A model generated the notes under the pieces. That model did not search any database and was not told the origin of the DNA. It saw only the letters and a program-made list of their open reading frames with translations. The translations under genes and the position numbers were made by a program. Shown here piece by piece: positions 18,569 to 29,021 of a DNA stretch of 64,000 nt (the stretch's first letter is position 1; each line of letters opens with the position of its first letter). Source of the DNA: Bradyrhizobium sp. RP6 (GTDB lineage: Bacteria; Pseudomonadota; Alphaproteobacteria; Rhizobiales; Xanthobacteraceae); assembly GCF_003837805.1 (NCBI RefSeq), contig NZ_RQIT01000001.1:620001-684000 (forward strand). The letters run 5' to 3'.

Positions 18569-19063
18569 ATGGGTATCAATATCAACGCCACTGCACGCTC
18601 GCTTCTGCTGTCGGAATTCGTCTCGGCGTTCTTCCTCGCCATGCGCTATTTCTTCCAGCCGAAGCCGACGCTGAACTATCCGTTCGAGAAGGGCCCGATC
18701 TCGCCGCGCTTCCGCGGCGAGCACGCGCTGCGCCGCTATCCGAACGGCGAAGAGCGCTGCATCGCCTGCAAGCTGTGCGAGGCGGTCTGCCCGGCGCAGG
18801 CCATCACCATCGAGGCCGGCCCGCGCCGCAACGACGGCACCCGCCGCACCGTCCGCTACGACATCGACATGGTGAAGTGCATCTATTGCGGCCTCTGCCA
18901 GGAGGCCTGTCCGGTCGATGCCATCGTCGAAGGCCCGAACTTCGAGTTTGCGACCGAGACCCGCGAGGAGCTCTATTATGACAAGGCCAAGCTGCTCGCC
19001 AATGGCGACCGCTGGGAACGCGAGATCGCGAAAGCGATCGAGCTCGACGCGCCGTACCGGTGA
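18569..19063 (+). CDS. nuoI: NADH-quinone oxidoreductase subunit I
   Basis: A 164-residue TYKY-type subunit with two 4Fe-4S clusters (N6a and N6b). Ligand sets are [12 protein letters not shown] and [20 protein letters not shown]. The conserved [29 protein letters not shown] is present. The usual short junction to nuoJ is replaced here by a 137-bp spacer holding a palindromic repeat. Confidence 0.97.
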   Translation: MGININATARSLLLSEFVSAFFLAMRYFFQPKPTLNYPFEKGPISPRFRGEHALRRYPNGEERCIACKLCEAVCPAQAITIEAGPRRNDGTRRTVRYDIDMVKCIYCGLCQEACPVDAIVEGPNFEFATETREELYYDKAKLLANGDRWEREIAKAIELDAPYR

Positions 19064-19094
19064 GATGAGAGCATGATCGTTCCCGCCATATCCT

Positions 19095-19189
19095 CGTCAT
19101 TCCGGGGCGCGCCAAGCGCGAACCCGGAATCTCGCGCCACAACCTCCAGATTCCGGGTTCGCGGGCTTTGCCCACGCCCCGGAATGACG
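19095..19189. repeat. REP-like palindromic element between nuoI and nuoJ
   Basis: Outer arms of 14 bp (19095-19108 and 19176-19189) are perfect reverse complements (CGTCATTCCGGGGC / GCCCCGGAATGACG). Further inside, CGCGAACCCGGAATCT at 19117-19132 matches AGATTCCGGGTTCGCG at 19148-19163. The result is a long interrupted stem with a short AT-poor loop. Elements starting TCATTCCGGGGCG are dispersed through Bradyrhizobium genomes. It sits wholly inside the nuo transcript, 12 bp before nuoJ. Confidence 0.85.
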
Positions 19190-19200
19190 GGGAATGCCTG

Positions 19201-19839
19201 ATGATCCTTCCCGCGCTGTTCTTCTATCTCTTCGCCGGCGTCTGCGTCGCCTCGGCCGTCATGGTGATTGTCTCGCGCAATCCCGTGCACTCCGTGCTGT
19301 ACCTGATCCTGGCCTTCGTCAACGCCTCCGGCCTGTTCGTGCTGATGGGCGCTGAGTTCCTCGGCATGATGCTGATAGTCGTCTATGTCGGCGCGGTCGC
19401 GGTGCTGTTCCTGTTCGTGATCATGATGCTCGATGTCGACTTCCTCGAGCTGCGCGAGGGCTTCATCGAGTACCTGCCGGTCGGTCTCGTGATCGGCGGC
19501 ATCTTCCTGTTCGAGCTGCTGCTCACCGTCGGCTTCTGGGTCATCAATCCCGGCGTCTCCAAGACGATCACGGCGGCGATCCCGGCCAATGTCAGCAACA
19601 CCGAGGCGCTCGGCCTCGTGCTCTATACGAAGTACATCCACTACTTCCAGCTCTCGGGCATGGTGCTGCTGGTCGCCATGATCGGCGCCATCGTGCTGAC
19701 GCTCCGGCACAAGGCGAGCGTGAAACGGCAGGACATCAACGTTCAGAACGCGCGCACGCCCGAGATGGCGATGGCGATGCGCAAGGTGGCGCCGGGGCAG
19801 GGGCTCTCGGACGCCGATGCGGCGGAGTGGGTGAAATGA
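19201..19839 (+). CDS. nuoJ: NADH-quinone oxidoreductase subunit J
   Basis: A 212-residue membrane subunit with five helices. Signatures are [22 protein letters not shown] and [25 protein letters not shown]. The start at 19201 is preferred over an upstream in-frame ATG at 19168, which lies inside the palindromic repeat. The stop overlaps nuoK by 4 bp. Confidence 0.97.
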   Translation: MILPALFFYLFAGVCVASAVMVIVSRNPVHSVLYLILAFVNASGLFVLMGAEFLGMMLIVVYVGAVAVLFLFVIMMLDVDFLELREGFIEYLPVGLVIGGIFLFELLLTVGFWVINPGVSKTITAAIPANVSNTEALGLVLYTKYIHYFQLSGMVLLVAMIGAIVLTLRHKASVKRQDINVQNARTPEMAMAMRKVAPGQGLSDADAAEWVK

Positions 19840-20144
19840 CGATCGGGCTCGGACATTATCTGGCGGTCGGAGCGATCCTGTTCACGCTCGGCATCCTCGG
19901 CATCTTCCTGAACCGCAAGAACATCATCGTCATCCTGATGTCGATCGAGCTGATCCTGCTCTCGGTCAACATCAACCTCGTCGCATTCTCGACCTTCCTC
20001 GGCGACATCGTCGGCCAGGTCTTCGCGCTGCTGGTGCTGACGGTTGCGGCTGCTGAAGCCGCGATCGGTCTCGCCATCCTGGTGGTCTATTTCCGCAACC
20101 GCGGCTCGATCGCGGTTGAGGACGTCAATCTGATGAAGGGCTGA
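19836..20144 (+). CDS. nuoK: NADH-quinone oxidoreductase subunit K
   Basis: A 102-residue three-helix membrane subunit. Conserved acidic residues of the proton path appear in [21 protein letters not shown] and in [23 protein letters not shown]. It begins at ATG 19836 ([19 protein letters not shown]), overlapping the nuoJ stop as ATGA. Confidence 0.97.
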   Translation: MTIGLGHYLAVGAILFTLGILGIFLNRKNIIVILMSIELILLSVNINLVAFSTFLGDIVGQVFALLVLTVAAAEAAIGLAILVVYFRNRGSIAVEDVNLMKG

Positions 20145-20152
20145 GCTCTCAA

Positions 20153-22255
20153 ATGGTTCAGGCAATCGTTTTCCTGCCTCTGCTGGGCGCCATTCTGGCC
20201 GGCCTGATCGCGCTTGTGGGCGCGCATGCTCGCAATCCCTCGGGCGACGAGCTCGAGCATCACGGCGACCATGGTCACGCGCACGCTCATGCGTCCGATA
20301 CGATCAACGAGGACGCCTCGGTCATCCACGCGACGCACCATGAGCCCGGCGACGGGCACGACGATCACGGCCATGGTCCGGTCGAGCCGCCAGCGGCGGG
20401 CTCGCGCGGCGCCGAGCTGATCACCACGGCGCTGCTGTTCGTCTCGGCGGCGTTGTCCTGGATGACGCTGGTCGATGTCGGATTCATGCACCACGACTAC
20501 AGGATCCAGCTGCTGCCCTGGATCTTCTCCGGCGACCTCCAGGTCTGGTGGACGCTGCGCGTCGACACGCTCACCGCCGTGATGCTGGTGGTGGTGACGA
20601 CCGTGTCCTCGCTCGTGCACCTCTATTCCATCGGCTACATGGACGAGGATCCGAACCGGCCGCGCTTCTTCGGCTATCTCAGCCTGTTCACCTTCGCCAT
20701 GCTGATGCTGGTGACCGCGGATAATCTCGTGCAGTTGTTCTTCGGCTGGGAAGGCGTGGGTCTGGCCAGCTACCTGCTGATCGGCTTCTGGTACCAGAAG
20801 CCGTCGGCGAACGCGGCCGCGATAAAGGCCTTCGTGGTCAACCGCGTCGGCGATTTCGGCTTCGCGCTCGGCATCTTCGCCATCTTCATGCTGGTCGGCT
20901 CGACCGATTTCGAGACCATCTTCCACGCGGCGCCCGGTCTCACCGGCAAGACCGTCAACTTCCTCGGCTGGCACGCCGATGCGCTGACCCTGACCTGTCT
21001 GCTCCTGTTCATGGGCGCGATGGGCAAGTCGGCGCAGTTCCTGCTGCACACCTGGTTGCCGGACGCGATGGAAGGCCCGACCCCGGTCTCGGCGCTGATC
21101 CATGCCGCGACGATGGTCACAGCCGGCGTCTTCATGGTGGCGCGCCTGTCGCCGCTGTTCGAGCTCGCCCCGAACGCACAGGCCGTCGTGATGTTCTTCG
21201 GCGCGACCACCGCGTTCTTCGCGGCGACCATCGGTCTCGTCCAGAACGACATCAAGCGCATCGTCGCCTATTCGACCTGTTCGCAGCTCGGCTACATGTT
21301 CGTGGCGATGGGGGCAGGGGCCTATTCGGTCGGCATGTTCCACCTGTTCACGCACGCCTTCTTCAAGGCGCTGCTGTTCTTAGGCTCCGGCTCGGTGATC
21401 TACGCGATGCACCACGAGCAGGACATCCGCAACATGGGCGGCCTCTGGAAAAAGATCCCCTACACCTATGCGGTGATGGTGGTCGGCACGCTGGCGCTCA
21501 CCGGCTTTCCGCTCACCGCCGGCTACTTCTCCAAGGACGCGATCATCGAGTCCGCCTATGCCTCGCACAATCCGTTTGCGGTGTACGGCTTCCTGATGAC
21601 GATCGTCGCCGCCGGCCTGACCTCGTTCTACTCCTGGCGCCTGATCTTCAAGACCTTCCACGGCGAGCCGCATGACGAGCATCACTACGAGGCGGCGCAT
21701 GAGGCTCCGCTCTGGATTCTGATCCCGATCGGCGTGCTCGCGGTCGGCTCGTTCGTCGCAGGCCTTCCGTTCAAGGAGCTGTTCGCCGGTCACGGCATCG
21801 AAGAATTCTTCCGCGAATCCGTGAAGATGAACCCGCACATCATCGAGGAGATGCACCACATCCCGCAGACCATCGCCTTCCTGCCGACGGTGATGATGGT
21901 GCTGGGCTTCCTGGTGTCGTACCTGTTCTACATCCGCCGGCCTTATCTGCCGGTCGAGCTCGCGAAGACGCAGCCGATGCTGTACCAGTTCCTGCTCAAC
22001 AAATGGTACTTCGACGAGCTCTACGACCTCATCTTCGTCCGTCCGGCGAAGTGGATCGGCTATCAGCTCTGGAAGAAGGGCGACGGCTTCATCATCGACG
22101 GCTTCGGCCCCGACGGCGTCTCGGCCCGCGTGCTGGACGTCACCCGCAACGTCGTCAAGATCCAGACCGGCTATCTCTATCACTACGCATTCGCCATGCT
22201 GATCGGCGCCGCCGGCCTGATCACCTGGTTCATGTTCGGCTTTGGAGGCCAGTAA
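20153..22255 (+). CDS. nuoL: NADH-quinone oxidoreductase subunit L with His-rich loop
   Basis: A 700-residue antiporter-like subunit, the distal proton pump of the membrane arm. Conserved elements include [48 protein letters not shown] and the long C-terminal lateral helix region. Between the first two hydrophobic segments there is an unusual polar insertion at about residues 32-76 with 12 His between residues 36 and 74 ([27 protein letters not shown]). This lengthens the protein beyond the usual 610-650 residues. nuoM starts directly after its TAA. Confidence 0.97.
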   Translation: MVQAIVFLPLLGAILAGLIALVGAHARNPSGDELEHHGDHGHAHAHASDTINEDASVIHATHHEPGDGHDDHGHGPVEPPAAGSRGAELITTALLFVSAALSWMTLVDVGFMHHDYRIQLLPWIFSGDLQVWWTLRVDTLTAVMLVVVTTVSSLVHLYSIGYMDEDPNRPRFFGYLSLFTFAMLMLVTADNLVQLFFGWEGVGLASYLLIGFWYQKPSANAAAIKAFVVNRVGDFGFALGIFAIFMLVGSTDFETIFHAAPGLTGKTVNFLGWHADALTLTCLLLFMGAMGKSAQFLLHTWLPDAMEGPTPVSALIHAATMVTAGVFMVARLSPLFELAPNAQAVVMFFGATTAFFAATIGLVQNDIKRIVAYSTCSQLGYMFVAMGAGAYSVGMFHLFTHAFFKALLFLGSGSVIYAMHHEQDIRNMGGLWKKIPYTYAVMVVGTLALTGFPLTAGYFSKDAIIESAYASHNPFAVYGFLMTIVAAGLTSFYSWRLIFKTFHGEPHDEHHYEAAHEAPLWILIPIGVLAVGSFVAGLPFKELFAGHGIEEFFRESVKMNPHIIEEMHHIPQTIAFLPTVMMVLGFLVSYLFYIRRPYLPVELAKTQPMLYQFLLNKWYFDELYDLIFVRPAKWIGYQLWKKGDGFIIDGFGPDGVSARVLDVTRNVVKIQTGYLYHYAFAMLIGAAGLITWFMFGFGGQ

Positions 22256-23764
22256 ATGACAACCTGGCCCATTCTTTCGGTCACGACGTTCCTGCCGCTG
22301 GTCGGCGCGCTGATCGTCTATCTCAGCCGCGGGGATGACGAGGCGGCCAAGCGTAACTCGCGCTGGATCGCGCTGTGGACCACGCTGATCACCTTCGCGG
22401 TGTCGGTGATCCTGGTCATGCGCTTCGACCCGTCCAATCCCGACTTCCAGTTCGTCGAGAAGGCGAACTGGCTCGCCACCGGCATCACCTATCATATGGG
22501 CGTCGACGGCATCTCGCTGCCGCTGGTGATCCTCACCACCGCCGTGATGCCGTTCTGCATCATCGCGAGCTGGAAGGCGATCACGAGCCGCGTCCGCGAA
22601 TACATGATGGCGTTCCTGATCCTGGAGACGCTGATGATCGGCACCTTCTCGGCGCTCGATCTCGTGCTGTTCTACCTGTTCTTCGAGGGCGGTCTGATCC
22701 CGATGTTCCTGATCATCGGCGTCTGGGGCGGTCCGCGCCGGGTCTATGCCTCGTTCAAGTTCTTCCTCTACACGCTGCTCGGCTCGGTCCTGATGCTGCT
22801 CGCCATCATGGCGCTGTACTGGAACGGCGGCACCACTGACATCCCGACCCTGATGCACACGGCCGTGCCGCGGTCCCTGCAGACCTGGGCGTGGCTCGCC
22901 TTCTTTGCCTCCTTTGCGGTGAAGATGCCGATGTGGCCGGTGCACACCTGGCTTCCCGACGCGCACGTCGAGGCGCCGACTGCGGGCTCGGTGGTCCTCG
23001 CCGCGATCCTCCTGAAGATGGGCGGCTACGGCTTCCTGCGCTTCTCGCTGCCGATGTTCCCGCTGGCCTCGCACGACTTCGCGCCGCTGATCTTCACGCT
23101 CTCGGCCATCGCCATCATCTACACCTCGCTGGTGGCGCTGATGCAGGAGGACATGAAGAAGCTGATCGCGTACTCGTCGGTGGCACATATGGGCTTCGTC
23201 ACCATGGGCATCTTCGCCGGCACCATGCAGGGTGTCGCCGGCGGCGTGTTCCAGATGATCTCGCACGGCATCGTCTCCGGCGCGCTGTTCCTCTGCGTCG
23301 GCATCGTCTACGACCGCCTGCACACCCGCGAGATCGCGGCCTATGGCGGCCTCGTCAACCGGATGCCGCTCTACGCGATGACCTTCATGGTCTTCACCAT
23401 GGCCAATGTCGGCCTGCCCGGAACGAGCGGCTTCGTCGGCGAGTTCATGACGCTGCTCGGCACCTTCAAGGTCTCGATCCCGACCGCGTTCTTCGCCAGC
23501 TTCGGCGTGATCCTGTCGGCGGCCTATGCGCTGTGGCTCTACCGCAAGGTCGTGTTCGGGGCCCTGGTCAAGCCGTCGCTGATGAGCATGAAGGATCTCA
23601 CCTTCCGGGAATGCCTGACGCTGTTCCCGATGATCGCGCTGACGATCCTGTTCGGCGTCTGGCCCAAGCCGGTGCTCGACATGTCGGCCGCCTCGGTCCA
23701 GCAACTCGTCAACAACTACAACACCGCTGTGACGGCCATGAAGGCCGCCGCACTGCTCCAGTGA
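22256..23764 (+). CDS. nuoM: NADH-quinone oxidoreductase subunit M
   Basis: A 502-residue antiporter-like membrane subunit. Conserved Glu and Lys regions are in [21 protein letters not shown] and [28 protein letters not shown] (quoted in part), followed by [12 protein letters not shown]. There is no gap to nuoL. Confidence 0.97.
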   Translation: MTTWPILSVTTFLPLVGALIVYLSRGDDEAAKRNSRWIALWTTLITFAVSVILVMRFDPSNPDFQFVEKANWLATGITYHMGVDGISLPLVILTTAVMPFCIIASWKAITSRVREYMMAFLILETLMIGTFSALDLVLFYLFFEGGLIPMFLIIGVWGGPRRVYASFKFFLYTLLGSVLMLLAIMALYWNGGTTDIPTLMHTAVPRSLQTWAWLAFFASFAVKMPMWPVHTWLPDAHVEAPTAGSVVLAAILLKMGGYGFLRFSLPMFPLASHDFAPLIFTLSAIAIIYTSLVALMQEDMKKLIAYSSVAHMGFVTMGIFAGTMQGVAGGVFQMISHGIVSGALFLCVGIVYDRLHTREIAAYGGLVNRMPLYAMTFMVFTMANVGLPGTSGFVGEFMTLLGTFKVSIPTAFFASFGVILSAAYALWLYRKVVFGALVKPSLMSMKDLTFRECLTLFPMIALTILFGVWPKPVLDMSAASVQQLVNNYNTAVTAMKAAALLQ

Positions 23765-23786
23765 TCGGGCAGGTCAGGATATCGCC

Positions 23787-25223
23787 ATGAGCTTTGAGTC
23801 TGCAGGTTATCAACTGGCGCCGGTGCTGCCCGAGCTCGTGCTCGCGGTCGGCGCGATGGCGCTTCTGATGCTCGGAGCCTATCGCGGGCAGGAGACGACC
23901 AGGACGGTCACGTCGCTGGCGGTGGTGCTCCTGATCGTGGTCGGCGCGCTCGTCTACATGCAGCCTGCGGGCAAGCAGGTGACCTTCGGCGGCAGCTTCA
24001 TCGTCGACGACTTCGCCCGCTTCATGAAGATCCTGGCCCTGATCGGCTCGGCGGTGACCCTGGTCCTGTCGGCCGAGTTCCTGTCTGACCCGTCGCGCCG
24101 CATCTTCGAATATGCGATCCTGGTGCTGCTCTCGACGCTCGGCATGATGGTGCTGATCTCGGCCGGCGACCTGATCTCGCTCTATCTCGGCCTCGAGCTG
24201 ATGTCGCTGGCGCTCTACGTCGTCGCCGCCTCGAACCGCGACAATGCCAAGTCGACCGAAGCCGGCCTGAAGTATTTCGTGCTCGGCGCGCTGTCCTCGG
24301 GCATGCTGCTCTACGGCTCCTCGCTGGTCTACGGCTTCACCGGAACGGTGAGCTTCACCGGCATCGCCGCGGCGGCCACCGTCTCGAATGTCGGGCTGGT
24401 CTTCGGCCTCGTCTTCCTGCTCGCCGGCCTCTGTTTCAAGGTCTCGGCGGTGCCGTTCCACATGTGGACGCCCGACGTCTATGAGGGCGCGCCGACCCCG
24501 GTCACCGCCTTCTTCGCGTCCGCGCCGAAGGTGGCCGCGCTCGCCGTCTTCACCCGCGTGACGCTGACGGCATTCCCCGGCATCGTCTCGCAGTGGCAGC
24601 AGATCCTGGTGTTCGTGGCGATCGCCTCCATGGCGCTCGGCTCCTTCGCCGCGATCGGCCAGACCAACATCAAGCGCCTGATGGCCTATTCGTCGATCGG
24701 CCACATGGGCTTTGCGCTGGTCGGCCTTGCCTCCGGCACGGTCGAGGGCGCGCAGGGCGTCCTGATGTACATCGTGATCTATGTCGCGATGACGCTCGGC
24801 TCGTTCTCGATCATCCTCGCCATGAAGCGCAACGGCCAGGCGGTGGAGCAGATCAGCGATTTCGCAGGCCTGTCGCGGACCAATCCGCTGCTCGCCTTCA
24901 TGTTCGCGATGCTGCTGTTCTCGCTCGCCGGCATCCCGCCGCTCGCCGGCTTCTTCGCCAAATGGTACGTCTTCGTCGCTGCCATCAAGGCGAACCTGTT
25001 CACGCTCGCCGTCATCGGCGTGCTGACCAGCGTGGTGGGTGCCTATTACTACCTCGCCATCGTCAAGACGATGTACTTCGACGAGCCGGCCGGCCAGGTC
25101 GATCCGGTGCGCATCGAAGTGCGGACGGTGCTGGCGGTGGCGGGCCTGTTCAACATCCTGTTCGCGCTGTTCGCAGGTCCGGTGGTGAGCGTCGCCTCCG
25201 CCGCGGCAAAGTCGCTGTTCTAG
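23787..25223 (+). CDS. nuoN: NADH-quinone oxidoreductase subunit N
   Basis: A 478-residue antiporter-like membrane subunit, the third proton-pumping module. Visible signatures are [40 protein letters not shown] and [20 protein letters not shown]. It is the last structural complex I gene of the operon; birA begins one base after its stop. Confidence 0.97.
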   Translation: MSFESAGYQLAPVLPELVLAVGAMALLMLGAYRGQETTRTVTSLAVVLLIVVGALVYMQPAGKQVTFGGSFIVDDFARFMKILALIGSAVTLVLSAEFLSDPSRRIFEYAILVLLSTLGMMVLISAGDLISLYLGLELMSLALYVVAASNRDNAKSTEAGLKYFVLGALSSGMLLYGSSLVYGFTGTVSFTGIAAAATVSNVGLVFGLVFLLAGLCFKVSAVPFHMWTPDVYEGAPTPVTAFFASAPKVAALAVFTRVTLTAFPGIVSQWQQILVFVAIASMALGSFAAIGQTNIKRLMAYSSIGHMGFALVGLASGTVEGAQGVLMYIVIYVAMTLGSFSIILAMKRNGQAVEQISDFAGLSRTNPLLAFMFAMLLFSLAGIPPLAGFFAKWYVFVAAIKANLFTLAVIGVLTSVVGAYYYLAIVKTMYFDEPAGQVDPVRIEVRTVLAVAGLFNILFALFAGPVVSVASAAAKSLF

Positions 25224-25224
25224 G

Positions 25225-26031
25225 ATGGCTTTCGCGCTCGGTCCTCGCGCACTGTCGGCGGGCTACAAGCTCGCAGCTTTCGAGCGGACCGGCTCGACCA
25301 ATACCGAGGCGATCGAGCGCGCCAGGGCCGGCGAGCGTGGCCCGATGTGGTTCGTCACGTCGGAGCAGACCGCCGGCCGCGGTCGCCGCCAGCGCGCCTG
25401 GATCGCGCCGCGCGGCAATCTCGCCGCCAGCATCCTCGAAGTGATGGACGTTGCCCCGGCCGTCGCCGCCACGCTCGGCTTTGCCGCCGGACTGGCGGAG
25501 GAGGCGGCACTGGAGAAGGTCAGCCTCGAGGCCGCTCTGCGCCTCGGCGAGGGCCGCCCCCGCTACGCGTTGAAATGGCCGAACGATGTGCTGGCCGGCG
25601 GCCAGAAGCTGGTCGGCATTGGCCTCGAGGCCGAAGCCGTCAGTGGCGGCCTCGCTGTCGTCGTCGGCATCGGCACAAATGTGGTCGCAGCGCCCGAGGG
25701 CACCCCGACGCCCGCGGTGTCGCTGGCCGCCCTCGGCGTCCAGATCAGCGCGGAGGAGCTGTTCTCGGCCCTCTCGGATGCCTGGGTCGAGTTCCGCGGG
25801 ATCTGGGACAATGGCCGCGGCTTTGCCGAGATCCGCAAGCTCTGGCTCGAGCGCGCTGCCGGCCTCGGGGAGAAGGTCGCGATCCACACGGGAGCGATGA
25901 CGCTGGAAGGCATTTTTGACACCATCGACGACGCCGGCTGCCTGATCGTCCGCACCGCGGAGGGCCGCCTCGTGCCCGTGGCTGCGGGCGAAGTGTTCTT
26001 CGGCCCCGTTGCCTCCGTGGGAGCTGCGTGA
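25225..26031 (+). CDS. birA: biotin--[acetyl-CoA-carboxylase] ligase
   Basis: A 268-residue cytosolic enzyme that makes biotinyl-AMP and attaches biotin to carrier proteins. The catalytic domain has TSEQTAGRGRRQRAWIAPRG (biotin/ATP loop), ALKWPNDVLAGGQKLVGIGLE and VVVGIGTNV. There is no N-terminal helix-turn-helix, so this is the monofunctional, non-repressor type. It lies directly behind nuoN and shares one base with the RNase J start, a linkage known in related genomes. Confidence 0.95.
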   Translation: MAFALGPRALSAGYKLAAFERTGSTNTEAIERARAGERGPMWFVTSEQTAGRGRRQRAWIAPRGNLAASILEVMDVAPAVAATLGFAAGLAEEAALEKVSLEAALRLGEGRPRYALKWPNDVLAGGQKLVGIGLEAEAVSGGLAVVVGIGTNVVAAPEGTPTPAVSLAALGVQISAEELFSALSDAWVEFRGIWDNGRGFAEIRKLWLERAAGLGEKVAIHTGAMTLEGIFDTIDDAGCLIVRTAEGRLVPVAAGEVFFGPVASVGAA

Positions 26032-27701
26032 TGGCAAGGCCCGACGAACTCGTGTTTGCACCCCTCGGCGGCGTCGGCGAGATCGGCATGAACCTGTCGA
26101 TCTATGGCCTCGGCAACCGCCACCAGCGCGCCTGGCTGGCGGTCGATCTCGGCGTGTCCTTCGGCGACGAGGAGCATCTGCCGGGCATCGACCTGATCAT
26201 GCCCGACATCAGCTTCCTGGAGAAGGAGCGCAAGAACCTGATGGGCCTCGTGCTGACCCACGCCCATGAGGACCATTTCGGCGCCATCATCGATCTCTGG
26301 CCGAAACTGAAATGCCCGATTTACGCCACCAGGTTCAGCGCGGCGCTGTTCGAGGCCAAATGCGCTGCCGAGCGCAATGCGCCCGAGATCCCTGTCACCG
26401 TGATCCCCTCCGGGGGCCGCGTCGATATCGGCCCGTTCAACGTCGAGTTCATTCCCGTCGCGCATTCGATTCCGGAAGCGCACGCGCTGGCGATCCACAC
26501 CGAAGCCGGCATCGTGCTGCATACCGGCGACTGGAAGATCGACCCGACTCCGACCCTTGGGGCGCCGACCGACGAGAAGCGGCTGCGCGAACTCGGCGAG
26601 CAGGGCGTGCTTGCCTTGATCGGCGATTCCACCAACGCCGTGCGCGACGGCCGCTCGCCGTCGGAAGCCGAGGTCGCCCGGACCATCATCGAGCTCGTCA
26701 AGTCAGCCAAGGGCCGCGTCGCGGTGACGACCTTCGCCTCCAACGTCGCCCGCATCAAGGCGGTGGCCGAGGCGGCGAAGGCTGCCGACCGCGAGGTCGT
26801 CGTGGTCGGCCGCGCCATGGAGCGCGTGGTGCAGGTTGCCCGCGAGACCGGCTATCTCGACGGCGTGCAGAATTTCCGTTCGCCCGAGGTCTACGGCCAC
26901 CTGCCGCAGGACAAGGTGCTGGCCCTGTGCACCGGCAGCCAGGGCGAGTCACGTGCGGCGCTGGCGCGCATCGCCAACGACGACCATCCCGAGATCACGC
27001 TCAACCGGGGCGACTGCGTCATCTTCTCCTCGCGCACCATTCCAGGCAACGAGAAGGCTGTCAGCTCGATCGTCAACAATCTCGTGCTCCAGGGCATCGA
27101 GATCATCACCGACCGCGACGCTCTGGTCCACGTCTCCGGCCATCCCCGCCGCGACGAGCTGCGCGACCTGATTTCCTGGGTGAAGCCGCAACTCCTGATC
27201 CCGGTCCATGGCGAGGCCCTGCATCTGCACGAGCACGCAAAACTGGCGCGCGCCGCCGGCGTGCCGCGCGTGCTGGTCTGCCGCGACGGCGACCTCGTCA
27301 AGCTCGGCCCCGGCGATCCCGGCATCGTCGGGGAGGTGCCTTTCGGCCGTCTCTACAAGGACGGGACGATTCTGGAGGACTCCAAGTCGCGCGCGGTGAT
27401 CGAGCGTCGCCGCATGGCCTTTTCCGGCTGCGCCTTCGTCGCCATCGCCATGACGGCGCAGGGCGAGCTCGCCGACGATCCGGAGGTCGATCTCGTCGGC
27501 ATCCCCGAGAAGAACAGGGCCGGCGAGCTCTTCGACGACATCGTCTTCGACGCCGTGATGTCCACCATCGAGGGCCTGCCGAAGGCGCGCCGCCGCGATC
27601 CCGACGCCCTGGCCGAGTCGGTGCGACGCGCCGTCCGGGCCGTGATCAACGAACATTGGGGCAAAAAGCCTCCCTGTCTGGTACACGTACTGACAGTGTA
27701 G
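26031..27701 (+). CDS. rnj: ribonuclease J
   Basis: A 556-residue metallo-beta-lactamase/beta-CASP nuclease that processes and degrades RNA and has 5'-3' exonuclease activity in its family. The zinc site is LTHAHEDHFGAI, with further motifs IVLHTGDWKID, ALIGDSTNA, the beta-CASP part with LCTGSQGESRAALARIAN and the terminal LIPVHGEALHLHEHAKLA. The C-terminal domain ends INEHWGKKPPCLVHVLTV. The start at 26031 shares its first base with the birA stop. Confidence 0.96.
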   Translation: MARPDELVFAPLGGVGEIGMNLSIYGLGNRHQRAWLAVDLGVSFGDEEHLPGIDLIMPDISFLEKERKNLMGLVLTHAHEDHFGAIIDLWPKLKCPIYATRFSAALFEAKCAAERNAPEIPVTVIPSGGRVDIGPFNVEFIPVAHSIPEAHALAIHTEAGIVLHTGDWKIDPTPTLGAPTDEKRLRELGEQGVLALIGDSTNAVRDGRSPSEAEVARTIIELVKSAKGRVAVTTFASNVARIKAVAEAAKAADREVVVVGRAMERVVQVARETGYLDGVQNFRSPEVYGHLPQDKVLALCTGSQGESRAALARIANDDHPEITLNRGDCVIFSSRTIPGNEKAVSSIVNNLVLQGIEIITDRDALVHVSGHPRRDELRDLISWVKPQLLIPVHGEALHLHEHAKLARAAGVPRVLVCRDGDLVKLGPGDPGIVGEVPFGRLYKDGTILEDSKSRAVIERRRMAFSGCAFVAIAMTAQGELADDPEVDLVGIPEKNRAGELFDDIVFDAVMSTIEGLPKARRRDPDALAESVRRAVRAVINEHWGKKPPCLVHVLTV

Positions 27702-27743
27702 ATTAGGCGTGGTCTCGGGATCACGCGCTGAGGGAGAAGAACC

Positions 27744-28148
27744 ATGCTGGGTCGCCTCAACCATGTCGCGATCGCGACCAAGGATGCCGTCAAGGCCGCA
27801 AAGATTTACGGAGCGGCGTTCGGCGCTCAGATCTCGGAAGCCGTTCCGCTGCCCGAGCACGGCGTCACGACCGTGTTCGCGACGCTCCCCAACACCAAGA
27901 TCGAGTTCATCGAGCCGTTAGGGCAGGCCTCGCCGATCGCAAAATTCGTCGAGCGCAACCCCGACGGCGGCATCCACCATGTTTGCTACGAGGTCGTCGA
28001 CATTATCGCCTCGCGCGACACGCTGGTGAAGGAAGGCGCGCGGGTGCTCGGCGACGGCACGCCGAAGATCGGCGCCCACGGCAAGCCGGTGCTGTTCCTG
28101 CACCCGAAGGACTTTTCCGGCGCGCTGGTCGAGATCGAGCAGGCGTAA
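27744..28148 (+). CDS. mce: methylmalonyl-CoA epimerase
   Basis: A 134-residue VOC-fold enzyme that interconverts (2R)- and (2S)-methylmalonyl-CoA in propionate catabolism. Metal-ligand regions are MLGRLNHVAIATKD, the Glu in TKIEFIEPLG, GGIHHVCYEVVDI and SGALVEIEQ. A strong GGGAGAAGAACC ribosome site precedes the ATG. The gene sits between rnj and a DUF1467 gene in the same direction. Confidence 0.95.
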   Translation: MLGRLNHVAIATKDAVKAAKIYGAAFGAQISEAVPLPEHGVTTVFATLPNTKIEFIEPLGQASPIAKFVERNPDGGIHHVCYEVVDIIASRDTLVKEGARVLGDGTPKIGAHGKPVLFLHPKDFSGALVEIEQA

Positions 28149-28157
28149 GGCCGCCCC

Positions 28158-28433
28158 ATGGCCATTCAGATATCGACCGCGCTTGCGATCTACTTCGTCA
28201 TCTGGTGGGTCGCGCTGTTCCTGACGCTGCCGTTCGGCGTGCGCAGCCAGCACGAGGATGGCGTCGGCGCACCCGGCACCGACCCCGGCGCGCCGATCCT
28301 GACGCGGATGGGCCGCAAGCTGATCTGGACCACGATCATCTCGGCGGTGGTCTACGGCATCGGCTTGGCGGCCTATCAGGCCGGCTATCTCTCGATCGAG
28401 CGCCTGTCGAAATTGATGGGAATGCCGTTCTAG
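28158..28433 (+). CDS. DUF1467 family membrane protein
   Basis: A 91-residue protein with two transmembrane helices (ALAIYFVIWWVALFLTLPFG and LIWTTIISAVVYGIGLAAY). The loop GVRSQHEDGVGAPGTDPGAP is characteristic of DUF1467. The gene follows mce by 9 bp. In related genomes as I remember them, proS comes next; here about 20 kb of other genes intervene. Function unknown. Confidence 0.9.
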   Translation: MAIQISTALAIYFVIWWVALFLTLPFGVRSQHEDGVGAPGTDPGAPILTRMGRKLIWTTIISAVVYGIGLAAYQAGYLSIERLSKLMGMPF

Positions 28434-28436
28434 TTT

Positions 28437-28461
28437 CACCTCTTCCCGCCGGGGAGAGGTG
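28437..28461. repeat. hairpin repeat after the DUF1467 gene
   Basis: CACCTCTTCCC (28437-28447) pairs with GGGGAGAGGTG (28451-28461), with one T-G pair, across a 3-nt loop. It resembles the short CCTCTCCCC...GGGGAGAGG hairpins dispersed in Bradyrhizobium. No T tract follows, so termination is uncertain. It marks the left edge of the accessory stretch. Confidence 0.6.
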
Positions 28462-28534
28462 GAGTACCTCGGCGATAGACTTTGCTTGATCGCGTCACTC
28501 GCCTAGAATTTTGCGTTTTTTCTTGGGGGAACGA

Positions 28535-28888
28535 ATGACTTTTCAGCGTATCGTCGTCGCGCTTCTGGTGCTGATCGTCGGCGGCCTTGGCGGCATTGGC
28601 TATCTCCAATGGAAGACGGCCGTGCAGGTCCGCACCCTGAAGGCGTTCGTCGAGGGCTCTGTCTTCAACGAGGCGGTGATGGCCTGCGAGCAGGCCAAGA
28701 GCTCGACGCCGTTCAGGTGGAACGGAGGCAAGAGCACGTCGGTGATCGGCCTGAACTCGGTCAAAACAGACAAATACACTGTCAGCGCCAGCTACACGCT
28801 GGTGGCGGACGGCGTCTATTGTGATTTCGATCCGATCAAGAGGAAGGCCGATATCGGCTCCAGCTTCCTCGAGCGGGAGACCTTCTAA
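28535..28888 (+). CDS. hypothetical membrane-anchored protein
   Basis: A 117-residue protein with an N-terminal anchor or signal segment (IVVALLVLIVGGLGGIGYL, about residues 5-23) and a soluble domain with two Cys (VMACEQAKSS and VYCDFDPIKRKADIGSSFL). A TTGGGGGAACGA site precedes the ATG. The family is not known to me. A decayed copy of its C-terminal 25 residues occurs 1.8 kb downstream at 30681-30756. Confidence 0.7.
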   Translation: MTFQRIVVALLVLIVGGLGGIGYLQWKTAVQVRTLKAFVEGSVFNEAVMACEQAKSSTPFRWNGGKSTSVIGLNSVKTDKYTVSASYTLVADGVYCDFDPIKRKADIGSSFLERETF

Positions 28889-28989
28889 AGCATGATCCGG
28901 AAAAGTGCGCAGCGGTTTTCCGAAAAGATCATGCTCAAACAACGACCTAAAGCGCGATGACAATTTCATCCTCATAGCATCGCGCTTTA
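28887..28989. repeat. composite palindromic repeat
   Basis: There are two nested hairpins. CATGATC (28891-28897) pairs with GATCATG (28927-28933), and CGGAAAA (28898-28904) with TTTTCCG (28916-28922). Then TAAAGCGCGATG (28948-28959) pairs perfectly with CATCGCGCTTTA (28978-28989). The same two-part AAAGCATGATCCGGAAAAGTG element is familiar as a dispersed repeat of Bradyrhizobium and related genomes. Confidence 0.8.
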
Positions 28990-29021
28990 GCTAGTCGCGA
29001 GCGCAGCGTGTGAGCTCTCGA

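Noticed and set aside
21380..23704. 774-residue open frame antisense to nuoL and nuoM
   Set aside because: Long antisense frames are expected in high-GC coding DNA; it is dominated by Asp/Arg/His/Glu and covers two certain genes.
28437..28461. Hairpin after DUF1467 as intrinsic terminator
   Set aside because: Stem is good but no T tract follows; recorded as a repeat instead.
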